A stretch of DNA of 64,000 nucleotides from the NCBI GenBank assembly GCA_964520905.1, contig CAZFQL010000007.1, positions 62,001 through 126,000 on the forward strand, given 5' to 3'. A program made the position numbers and the translations under genes. Positions 25,021-32,923 of the stretch are shown here, piece after piece. The stretch comes from JAGVIE01 sp964520905. GTDB lineage: Bacteria; Bacteroidota; Ignavibacteria; UBA10030; SZUA-254. The notes beneath the pieces were generated by a model, which did not search any database, was not told the origin of the DNA, and saw nothing but the letters and a program-made list of their open reading frames with translations. Position 1 is the first letter of the stretch. Each line of letters begins with the position of its first letter.

Positions 25021-25518
25021 TTATCCTTGGGGTGATGCTGTTGGTTGTTCTTTTAAAAGTTGTGATTCTTCACTAGTTAAGAATTTATCGAATGAATCGT
25101 CTTCAACAATAGAAGGCTCTTCTTCGTTATGATTGTATTGACTGTTGTTATGTAACGATTCCGGGGAGACTGTTCTCTTGTTTAGAAATTGTATCCGGCG
25201 CGCTTTAATCTCAACGACGCTTCGATTCAGCCCGTCGTCGTTTTTGAATAAATGACTATGTAGCTCACCGTCTACTAAAACTGCGCTTCCCTTTTTTAAT
25301 CGATTATTGCAACTATCGGCTAACTTATTCCAGGCAACGATACCGATATAACAAACATCTTCCTGCCACTGGTTTGCTGCGTCTCGATACTTGCGGTTCG
25401 ACGCTATACAAAAATTTACTACAGGAGTACCGCTTGTAGTTCGGTGGAAAACAGGGTCCCTCGTTAAATTACCTGCAATAACAACGCTGTTAATCTCAGG
25501 CATTTTTAGATCAGCCAT
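25021..25518 (-). CDS. ssb: Single-stranded DNA-binding protein
   Basis: 165 residues. ATG 25518 has GAGGAATA ahead of it. The OB-fold shows SVVIAGNLTRDPVFHRTTSGTPV and AWNKLADSCNNRLKKGSAVLVDGEL, typical SSB motifs. SSB coats single-stranded DNA in replication and repair and recruits partners. The acidic C-terminal tail is present (EEEPSIVEDDSFDKFL) but the protein ends KEQPTASPQG rather than the usual DDDIPF-type tip, so this may be a divergent or secondary SSB. It sits between rpsF and rpsR, the standard order. Confidence 0.93.
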   Translation of the reverse strand: MADLKMPEINSVVIAGNLTRDPVFHRTTSGTPVVNFCIASNRKYRDAANQWQEDVCYIGIVAWNKLADSCNNRLKKGSAVLVDGELHSHLFKNDDGLNRSVVEIKARRIQFLNKRTVSPESLHNNSQYNHNEEEPSIVEDDSFDKFLTSEESQLLKEQPTASPQG

Positions 25519-25564
25519 GGTTATTCCTCATGCTTCAACGATAGCTCATAATTGACTGAGTCGT

Positions 25565-25987
25565 TCACTTGGTTTCCGGAGGAGCAACCACATCTTCTTC
25601 ATCTTCGAAAAGAGGTTCCGGAATTATAAGTATCGGTTCAACCATACTTTCGAGGATTGGAGGGGGCTGCTTGCGGGCATCGAGCGCTCTCTGATCAAGT
25701 TGAATAGACAAAAATCGGATAACGTTCTCATCTAACGATAGCATGCGTTCAAGTTGAGGAATCAATGCTCCTGCCGCAACGAATTCTATATTCGCATAGT
25801 AACCGTTGTTCTTCTTCTGAATAGTGTAGGCGAGCCGTTTTCTTCCCCATTTGTTTACCGCGGTGATTTCACCGCCGTTTCTGGTTATCAACTCTGTCAC
25901 CTGAGTTATGAAAGTTTCGATCTGAGAATCTTCAAGTGACGCGTTGATGATGAAGGTGATTTCGTAAGGTTTTTTTACTTGTTCCAT
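25565..25987 (-). CDS. rpsF: 30S ribosomal protein S6
   Basis: 140 residues. The ferredoxin-like fold begins KPYEITFIINASLEDSQIE and contains NKWGRKRLAYTIQKKNNGYY, the conserved S6 core. A proline- and acid-rich C-terminal tail of about 40 residues (PPPILESMVEP, FEDEEDVVAPPETK) extends beyond the usual length. S6 binds S18 on the 30S platform. First gene of the rpsF-ssb-rpsR-rplI group, 80 bases after pth. Confidence 0.96.
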   Translation of the reverse strand: MEQVKKPYEITFIINASLEDSQIETFITQVTELITRNGGEITAVNKWGRKRLAYTIQKKNNGYYANIEFVAAGALIPQLERMLSLDENVIRFLSIQLDQRALDARKQPPPILESMVEPILIIPEPLFEDEEDVVAPPETK

Positions 25988-26067
25988 ATATGTTCCCTTC
26001 GGACGTTTATAATTGATCTCGAAATAATTACCCCTGATGATAGCGATAAATTCCGAGACAGGGTGAA

Positions 26068-26655
26068 TTAAACTTGTATGTTGTTATAGCGATTACTTGC
26101 TGTCTTGAAACCTTCTGTTACTGCGGTTAGTACCGCTTCTTGTGCCGCCAGAATAAGCCGTTGCACGATTTTCATCTCATCTGATGTGAAACATGAGAGA
26201 ACAAAATCTGACGCTTTGCTTTTTTCTTCAAGCACCGGTTCGACACCGATACCGCACCTGAGCCGGGGGAATTCCTCTGTGCTCAAGTGATATATGATAG
26301 AATATAAACCGTTGTGTCCGCCGGAACTTCCGCGTTTACGAAGTCTAATCTTACCGAGCGGAAGATTGAAATCATCCGTCACAACGAGCAACTGACATAA
26401 GTTTATGTCGAGAGATTCTGTAATTTCTCTTACGGCAGTACCCGAGTTATTCATATACGTCAAAGGTTTGACGAGCGTAATCTTTTTACTGCCTATTGTT
26501 CCTGAACCTATCATATACTCTCCTTTTCCTTCGGAGAGCGTTATATTTACTCGATGTGCTATAGCGTCAATGACTGCGAAACCGATATTGTGCCGAGTGT
26601 TTTCGTAAGAAGATCCCGGATTCCCCAGTCCAACGATGACCCGTACATTATCGAT
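26068..26655 (-). CDS. pth: Peptidyl-tRNA hydrolase, start codon non-standard
   Basis: Pth releases tRNA from peptidyl-tRNAs that fall off the ribosome. The family core is complete: VIVGLGNPGSSYENTRHNIGF with catalytic histidine, KPLTYMNNSG, DDFNLPLGKIRL, and RGSSGGHNGLYSI. The frame that encodes VIVGLGNPG is shared with rplY, whose TAA lies at 26671-26673. Between that stop and the core there is no ATG, GTG or TTG in frame. The best placed candidate is ATC at 26655, nine bases after AAAAAGGA, used here as a provisional start (195 residues). An ATG at 26648 is out of frame. Either a rare start codon or a sequencing indel explains this. The first in-frame ATG (26514) would lose the catalytic histidine. 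Confidence 0.85.
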   Translation of the reverse strand: MDNVRVIVGLGNPGSSYENTRHNIGFAVIDAIAHRVNITLSEGKGEYMIGSGTIGSKKITLVKPLTYMNNSGTAVREITESLDINLCQLLVVTDDFNLPLGKIRLRKRGSSGGHNGLYSIIYHLSTEEFPRLRCGIGVEPVLEEKSKASDFVLSCFTSDEMKIVQRLILAAQEAVLTAVTEGFKTASNRYNNIQV

Positions 26656-26670
26656 CGTATAAAATCCTTT

Positions 26671-27384
26671 TTACTTCTTCTCTTCTTTTGCAGAAGCGGC
26701 AGTTTTTGCAGGGGCTTCAGCTTTTTTCTCTGTGGCGCCTTCGGTTTCCGCTCCTTCTTCAACCTTCTTGCCTTTTCCGATGATCTCAGGTTCAGCTGGC
26801 GCTTCGGCAACCACTTCGGGCGTGGGTTCTTTCTCAACTGTCGGAGGCATGATGCCGACGATCGAATTATTCTCGTTTTCAAGAATGGTTACATTCTCAA
26901 CCTTAAGATCGGAAACGTGAACGAAATTATTGATCTTTAAATTTTCAACGTTCACTTCAATATGTTCAGGAATAAATTTTGGCAAGCAGGCAATCTTAAG
27001 CCTGTGAATAATTTGCTGGAGTACACCGCCTTCGCGTACGCCTAACGGAATACCGCCTGTAATAACAATCGGAACTTCCAACGTAATCTTTTCATCTTCC
27101 CTTAAACCCTGAAGATCAAAATGGATGGGCTTGTCGGTTACAGCATCGAATTGTATATCTCGGAGGATGCAATTTTTGTCAACGCCGCTGTTCAATTTCA
27201 GATTAATAATGTGAGTTTCTAAAGTATGGATCAGCGGTCTCAAACTTTTTTCCGGGACCATGATGGGTATATTATCTTCACCATGAATATAATACACTCC
27301 GGGAATATTTCCCTGACGGCGGAGACTATTCACCTGTTTGCCGATCAGTGTTCGAACTTCTGCAGTTAATGTTAATTCGCGCAT
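26671..27384 (-). CDS. rplY: 50S ribosomal protein L25 (general stress protein Ctc type)
   Basis: 237 residues. The N-terminal L25 domain (MRELTLTAEVRTLIGKQVNSLRRQG, then GVYYIHGEDN) is followed by the TL5/Ctc beta domain (GVREGGVLQQIIHRLKIACLPKFIPEHIEVNV). The last ~50 residues are a low-complexity acidic/alanine tail ending AKEEKK, common in this phylum. It binds 5S rRNA. It follows prs by 14 bases and precedes pth; prs-rplY-pth is a widespread gene order and strengthens the identification of all three. Confidence 0.95.
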   Translation of the reverse strand: MRELTLTAEVRTLIGKQVNSLRRQGNIPGVYYIHGEDNIPIMVPEKSLRPLIHTLETHIINLKLNSGVDKNCILRDIQFDAVTDKPIHFDLQGLREDEKITLEVPIVITGGIPLGVREGGVLQQIIHRLKIACLPKFIPEHIEVNVENLKINNFVHVSDLKVENVTILENENNSIVGIMPPTVEKEPTPEVVAEAPAEPEIIGKGKKVEEGAETEGATEKKAEAPAKTAASAKEEKK

Positions 27385-27398
27385 TCTTTTTCCTTTTC

Positions 27399-28346
27399 TT
27401 ATCCTTTGTCGATATCAAATAATGAGCTTATCGATTCATTGCGATAAGCCCGTAAAATTGCTTCACCAAATAATTCTGAGACAGAGAGAATTTCTATTTT
27501 TTGCATTACAGCCGCTTGCTGACTGAGCGGGATTGAATCGGTAACAAAAATTTTCGATACTTCGGAATCCGCAATCCGGGCAAGAGAATCTCCGGAAAAT
27601 ATCGGATGGGTACAGGCGCCAAATATTGATTTTGCTCCTGAAGCCATAAGCGCTTTGACCGCACTTGTGAACGTTCCGCCTGTATCGATTAAATCATCCA
27701 CTATAAGAATATTCCGATCTTCTGCATTACCGATAATGTTCATAATTTCCGATTGATTCGGCTTTGGTCGCCTCTTATCGATCAGAAGAAGATCGGCGTC
27801 TAATCGTTTGGCAAAGGCGCGCGCCATCTTGATTCCACCGACATCCGGTGATACAAGCGTAAGGTTCGGAATTTTTTTGTTAGCAAAGAACGTTATATAT
27901 ACCGCAGATGAATAAAGATGATCGACCGGTATATCAAAAAAACCTTGAATCTGTGGCGCATGTAAATCCATCGTTATAACACGATCAGCGCCAGCGGTTA
28001 CGATCAAATTTGCAACGAGTTTTGCCGTTATCGAAACTCTCGGTTGATCTTTTCTATCCTGCCGGGCATACCCAAAATACGGGATTACTGCTGTTACCTT
28101 TCGTGCCGATGCGCGCTTAGCGGCATCTATCATGATCAGCAATTCCATCAAATTCGTTGCTGGCGGATTTGTTGATTGCAATATGAATACATCGGTGCCG
28201 CGAATGTTCTCATTGAATTTTACCCAAATCTCGCCGTCACTGAAATTTGTTACGTCACATTTGCCGAGTGGTATGCCGATTTTCGCGGCTACTTTCTCAG
28301 CGAGTTCGGGATTTGACCTGCCAGTAAATAATTTAAGTTCAGACAT
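27399..28346 (-). CDS. prs: Ribose-phosphate pyrophosphokinase
   Basis: 315 residues, standard length. ATP-side motif FGYARQDRKDQPRVSITAK, the flexible loop around MDLHAPQIQGFFDIPVDHL, and the PRPP-binding loop ILIVDDLIDTGGTFTSA are all intact. The enzyme makes PRPP from ribose 5-phosphate and ATP for purine, pyrimidine, His and Trp synthesis. Upp at 55.8 kb uses the same metabolite. A promoter candidate lies about 80 bases upstream. First gene of prs-rplY-pth and probably of the ribosomal gene run that follows. Confidence 0.96.
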   Translation of the reverse strand: MSELKLFTGRSNPELAEKVAAKIGIPLGKCDVTNFSDGEIWVKFNENIRGTDVFILQSTNPPATNLMELLIMIDAAKRASARKVTAVIPYFGYARQDRKDQPRVSITAKLVANLIVTAGADRVITMDLHAPQIQGFFDIPVDHLYSSAVYITFFANKKIPNLTLVSPDVGGIKMARAFAKRLDADLLLIDKRRPKPNQSEIMNIIGNAEDRNILIVDDLIDTGGTFTSAVKALMASGAKSIFGACTHPIFSGDSLARIADSEVSKIFVTDSIPLSQQAAVMQKIEILSVSELFGEAILRAYRNESISSLFDIDKG

Positions 28347-28429
28347 TCAAGAAATATTGATAGGCAGAAATCATTAATTTTTTAGCCGGATAGCTTAAAA
28401 ACGATGCTTTTGCAATAAAATCCGTTCTA

Positions 28430-28458
28430 AATATACGTAAAATCTGAAAATCTTGCAA
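28430..28458 (-). promoter_or_regulatory. Sigma-70-like promoter for prs
   Basis: On the minus strand TTGCAA (28458-28453) and TATATT (28435-28430) with a 17-base spacer. The start would be near 28423, giving a leader of about 75 bases in front of the prs ATG at 28346. Confidence 0.5.
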
Positions 28459-28520
28459 GAAGTTTCTTAAATGAGATACTCCAATCGTAGATCAGGAAAT
28501 ATTTCAGAATCTACCTGATG

Positions 28521-31500
28521 TTATTTTAATAAAAGCATCTTTCTAACTTCAACATAATTCTTCTGAGCGCTCTTTGCCGATATGCGATAGAAATATAAAC
28601 CGGAACTGTTGACACTGCCATTTTTCAAACTGCCCGAATCGAATTCGATCTGATGATTTCCTGCTTCCATTCCTTTGTCGTTGATAAGTGCCGATACCTC
28701 CTGTCCAAGTAGGTTGTATACTTTTAGGTTTACAACTGCATTGCTTGGTAGTGCAAACTCAATAACAGTCGATGGATTGAATGGGTTCGGGTAATTTTGT
28801 TTCAAAGAAAAATCTTTCGGGATGAGTTTTGAAATATCAGCGTTCAACGCGATGGATCGAATCGATGGATTTGATATTTGAACGCTTCCGGCGCGTGAAC
28901 CGTTCGATTGATTCAGACATCTACCGGACGAAATATCTATCAGACTCACTGATTGGATCGATGATTGTTTAATATCCCAGCTAACGGTAACAGGGTATGC
29001 TTCAGTTTGGAAATCGATAGTCAATCGTCGCAATTGATCCGATATAAATTCTACTGCCTGCTGAGAAGAAAATCGTGCATCGAAGATTCCATTCGGCGGC
29101 AGAGGCGGGAGTTCGTATCCGCCTTCCGATGCCGGTGAATTCCCTTTCTCACCGAAGTATAAAATTTGTTTGCCGCCATTTTTATCGGCGATTGTGATAG
29201 TGTTTAACTGGTGAAGCACATCTGCATCATACCTGTTATTTTCCTTAGAATAAACCGTGCCGGACTTTGTAAGAATGAGATTACCGGGCAGGTTAGTCTT
29301 GACCCAGTACGCCTTAGATGGTTTTATGGAATCGGTCGAAACGTAAGCAGTAGTAAAAGAGTAATAATCGCTCAGCACCATATTGGAAGGAAGTCGCTGA
29401 ATAGTTGATATAGGTACCGGCGATGATATTGAACCTATCATATTCCATCCCTCGTTCAGGTGAAAAGTATCGGTCGTAAGTTCCGTACCGTCGAATGGTA
29501 CAAGCTCGGGTGCGATAAATTTTACCCAATATCCACATCCGTTTGCCAGAGTGTCTGTGCTGTAATATTGATAGGTAAACCCGAATGCGCTTGATATCGC
29601 AGTGGGGAAGATTGTCGTCTTATAATTATCGCCTCTTAAATTAACGGGGATGGAAACCATGTTCCATCCTTGATTGAATAAGTAATAAGACGGTGCATTG
29701 TAAACAATTTCAAATGAAGTGACGGTTGGATCGGTTATGATAAGTGAATTCTGATTTCTCATATCTATGGAAAATTTTACACCGTGAGTTGTGCCATCTC
29801 TCAGAATAATATTTCCGAAAGGGAAGATAGTATTATCCCAATTGAGCGTGAAAGGATACCCGGCGGACCCCGGCTGGAATGTGCAGGTATAAGTTATTTG
29901 CTGGTGTGTATAACTTAGTATGTCGCGGATATCGATGTCGGTTCCGTTCGTTGCAGGGATCGACCATCGTGCATCAAAAAAACCTAATGATGGTTTCGGT
30001 GCGAGCAGTACTTCCTGCCAATAGGGATCGATGCCATCTGTCGCACCGGGCGCGGCGCCAAAAATCAACGTCGTCGTTCCAGATCCATTGTCCGATATAG
30101 TTAAGCTATCCATGAACTGTTGAGGATGTTTCCAATAATACTCACTTCTGCCGATATACCAGATGGAGAATTTAGAAACTGAATCGAGACTTATAGCAAC
30201 AACATCGCTATCAAGATAATTACTGACCCCCATATTGAAAATAATACCGCTTGAATCTCTGAATAAGCCCAGATAATCGATCGGAATGGAAGTTTCGGAT
30301 GTATCATATCGCAGAGATAGTTGGGAAAGATAGTTGCTTCCGCCGATTGCCGAAATCGAATAATACCGTTTTACAAAAACAGTATCTGATAAACCTGGAC
30401 CTAATGTATTCGGATAACTCGTCATCAAGACGGTATCAGGAAGAGTGCCGGCAGGATGAAATTTTACATATGTTAACTGGCTCTCGAATCTATATTCATA
30501 TGATGCGCCTTGATTAATCGCGCGTTTGATAGTTCCACCGTTTATGAATCCAACTCCTTGAAACCCCTGCGGATCAGGATTCTGAATTGTTAGGGTGTCA
30601 TACTGCCGAAGAGAAATATTTGTTTGCAGGGTTAAATTATTTTTTATCGTAATATTGCCGAGTGATTGAACGACAGCATTATTAGTGATAAACATGTTGA
30701 AGAATGATCCGCGCAGCTGAGCATTATTGGAGATAACGAAAGTTGATTTTGCGGGATTTAAACTGCCGTATGTTCCGAATGCAAGATTGTCTCCCGTAAT
30801 TATCTCCAGCGAAGATGTCGGTTCGATATCGAGTGTACCATCGATCTTTATGGTTCCGCTTACCGCAAGTTGGGCAAGACCTCCTCCGATCGTTAATTTT
30901 GCTCCGGCATCTATTCGCAAGCCTCCAATATTTATTTGCTGTAAAAGACTGCGCAGAACCGGTCTGTTAGCTGTTACAGGAATATAGACGCTATCGCCTT
31001 TTTCCGGCACACCTACAGGTATCCAATTAGCGGGAGATGTCCAAAGAGAATCCACTGAGCCGGTCCATCTGCGAGTGGGAAGCGGGGAGATTGCAGAGCA
31101 TATCAATGTTCCGCCTTGGCCTGCGGCGAAAAGTGTTCCTCCGCCGGAAGAAGTTTTTACCAGTAGCACATCCCAGAGAGTATTTTGTGTACCGCTGTTT
31201 TGGACAGACCAAGTTGCGCCCAAATCAGTTGTCTTGACTATAGTTCCGTCGTCGCCGACTGCCCATCCTGTTGTTCGATTTATGAATGTTATCCCGTATA
31301 GACTCGCCCATCCGTCAACAGTTGCCGGAGTCCAGATGTTCCCGCCATCAGTTGTTGAAACGACCGATCCAAAATCACCCGATGCATATACGGTATTCTC
31401 ATCAACGATATCGATTCCATATAAAGTTTGACTTGTGTTACTGACTTGCGAAATCCAATTATGACCGCCATCTATAGTTTTTAATATTTCGCCGCCGTAA

Positions 31501-32903
31501 CCAACCGCCCAACCGATATTTGAATTATAAAATTTTATACGCATTAGCGGTACAGAAACATTGGATGTTTCCGGTTTCCAAATGAGTCCACCATTAATCG
31601 TGTTAAGGATAGTTCCGAAATCACCGACAGCCCAACCAGTTGTAGGAGAGATAAAGAATACCGAGTATAATGACAGATCTGTGTGACTGTTCTGTTCAGT
31701 CCAAGATCCGCCGCCGGTAGTTGTTCTAATAATAACGGCACTATCACCGACTGCCCATCCGGTGGTATTGTTGATCATGTGAACTCCATAAAGTGTTTGG
31801 ATCACACCGCTTGTCTGCTGTGCCCACGAGGTTCCTCCATCTTGCGACAATACAACAGTGCCTTCTTCACCAACAGCGATACCGAATGACTGACCGGAGA
31901 AAGAGATCGCATCTAAAATGCTTTTGGTGCCGCTCGATTGAGAAATCCAATTTACACCCCCATCCGTTGTGGCTACTATCGTACCGAAGTCACCAGTTGC
32001 CCAACCGGTTGTTGACGATGAAAAACTTATTCCGTAAAGATCATTATACGTGTTACTCGTTTGCTCGAACCAAGAAAAACCCCCATTGGTAGTCTTTATC
32101 ATTACGCCAAAACTGCCGGTTGCATAACCGATGAGAGGTGAAGTAAATTGGAGTCCATATAAACTATAATCGATTCCACTTGCCAGCGGAACCCATGTGT
32201 TGCCTCCGTTCGTCGATTTGATGATCATTCCGAATGTGCCGACAGCATAACCTACAGATGAAGAAATGAATTGGACATTGTACAAATTTTGGACCGTGTT
32301 TGTTGTTTTAGTGACCCAAGTGTTCCCGCCATCGGTAGTCGCTATTAATTTACCTTCTGTCCCAACCGCCCAACCCGTAGTGGTGGTTAGAAAAAACATA
32401 CCGTACAAAGTTACAGTTAAGCCGCTATTTTGCTGTGCCCATGATGTGCCGCCGTCAGTTGTTTTATAGATCATCCCTTGAGCGCCTGCAATCCAGCCTG
32501 TGCTTTCTGAAATAAAATCGGATGTAAAAATATCTTTTGTCGTAGAAATGTACTGTATAAACCAAGTATTGCCAGCATCAGTTGTTTTAAGAATTTTTCC
32601 ATATTCTCCAACTGCCCACCCAACCGTTTTAGAAACGAATTGTGTATTATAAAATGCTTCCGTAATGCCGGCGGCTGTTGGCGTCACTTGCCATGTCTTT
32701 CCGCCATTGGTTGTTTTAATTATTGTTCCATTGTTGGCGACTGCAAAGGCAGTATCTTTATTCATCGCGGTAATGCCGTTGATGGCATTGCCCTGCGGTA
32801 AAGGATTAACCCACTGCCATGATGTTTGCTGTGCCTGGAGGATATGTTGAGTTCCGAGAAACAGGACGAGAAACAGGACGAGAAACAGAAATATGCGTTT
32901 CAT
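28521..32903 (-). CDS. Giant T9SS-exported YCF48 beta-propeller protein
   Basis: 1460 residues. A signal peptide is followed by fourteen YCF48/BNR-like repeats of about 42 residues between ~25 and 610, each like TTGWAVGTEGKLIATTDGGNTW; fourteen could form two seven-bladed propellers. After a linker with parallel-beta-like strands come a jelly-roll-like module (~931-1071, SDNGSG then RDGTTHG), a duplicated GWNMVSIP/GYWVKF module (~1075-1210), a short second copy of the first module (~1229-1315, YELPPLPPNG), and the sorting domain (NYPNPFNPSTVIEF to KMLLLK). Likely a surface-anchored binding protein. It follows the carboxypeptidase gene by 20 bases. No catalytic residues are seen. Confidence 0.85.
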   Translation of the reverse strand: MKRIFLFLVLFLVLFLGTQHILQAQQTSWQWVNPLPQGNAINGITAMNKDTAFAVANNGTIIKTTNGGKTWQVTPTAAGITEAFYNTQFVSKTVGWAVGEYGKILKTTDAGNTWFIQYISTTKDIFTSDFISESTGWIAGAQGMIYKTTDGGTSWAQQNSGLTVTLYGMFFLTTTTGWAVGTEGKLIATTDGGNTWVTKTTNTVQNLYNVQFISSSVGYAVGTFGMIIKSTNGGNTWVPLASGIDYSLYGLQFTSPLIGYATGSFGVMIKTTNGGFSWFEQTSNTYNDLYGISFSSSTTGWATGDFGTIVATTDGGVNWISQSSGTKSILDAISFSGQSFGIAVGEEGTVVLSQDGGTSWAQQTSGVIQTLYGVHMINNTTGWAVGDSAVIIRTTTGGGSWTEQNSHTDLSLYSVFFISPTTGWAVGDFGTILNTINGGLIWKPETSNVSVPLMRIKFYNSNIGWAVGYGGEILKTIDGGHNWISQVSNTSQTLYGIDIVDENTVYASGDFGSVVSTTDGGNIWTPATVDGWASLYGITFINRTTGWAVGDDGTIVKTTDLGATWSVQNSGTQNTLWDVLLVKTSSGGGTLFAAGQGGTLICSAISPLPTRRWTGSVDSLWTSPANWIPVGVPEKGDSVYIPVTANRPVLRSLLQQINIGGLRIDAGAKLTIGGGLAQLAVSGTIKIDGTLDIEPTSSLEIITGDNLAFGTYGSLNPAKSTFVISNNAQLRGSFFNMFITNNAVVQSLGNITIKNNLTLQTNISLRQYDTLTIQNPDPQGFQGVGFINGGTIKRAINQGASYEYRFESQLTYVKFHPAGTLPDTVLMTSYPNTLGPGLSDTVFVKRYYSISAIGGSNYLSQLSLRYDTSETSIPIDYLGLFRDSSGIIFNMGVSNYLDSDVVAISLDSVSKFSIWYIGRSEYYWKHPQQFMDSLTISDNGSGTTTLIFGAAPGATDGIDPYWQEVLLAPKPSLGFFDARWSIPATNGTDIDIRDILSYTHQQITYTCTFQPGSAGYPFTLNWDNTIFPFGNIILRDGTTHGVKFSIDMRNQNSLIITDPTVTSFEIVYNAPSYYLFNQGWNMVSIPVNLRGDNYKTTIFPTAISSAFGFTYQYYSTDTLANGCGYWVKFIAPELVPFDGTELTTDTFHLNEGWNMIGSISSPVPISTIQRLPSNMVLSDYYSFTTAYVSTDSIKPSKAYWVKTNLPGNLILTKSGTVYSKENNRYDADVLHQLNTITIADKNGGKQILYFGEKGNSPASEGGYELPPLPPNGIFDARFSSQQAVEFISDQLRRLTIDFQTEAYPVTVSWDIKQSSIQSVSLIDISSGRCLNQSNGSRAGSVQISNPSIRSIALNADISKLIPKDFSLKQNYPNPFNPSTVIEFALPSNAVVNLKVYNLLGQEVSALINDKGMEAGNHQIEFDSGSLKNGSVNSSGLYFYRISAKSAQKNYVEVRKMLLLK
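32855..32890. repeat. 12-base tandem repeat, three copies, inside the signal peptide
   Basis: The unit CGAGAAACAGGA occurs three times head to tail (the third copy has one change). On the minus strand it encodes the repeated FLVL part of the hydrophobic core of the signal peptide of the giant T9SS protein. The unit is a multiple of three, so copy number changes would keep frame. Confidence 0.8.
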
Positions 32904-32923
32904 TTATGATTACCTTTGTGATG

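Noticed and set aside
26559..26882. 107-residue lysine-rich frame across rplY and pth
   Set aside because: It is a shifted reading of the rplY tail and the pth start; the conserved pth core is in another frame.
28521..32903. Regular ~126-base periodicity considered as a CRISPR or tandem DNA repeat
   Set aside because: The periodicity is at protein level (YCF48 repeats) with diverged DNA; no identical repeats with unique spacers were seen.
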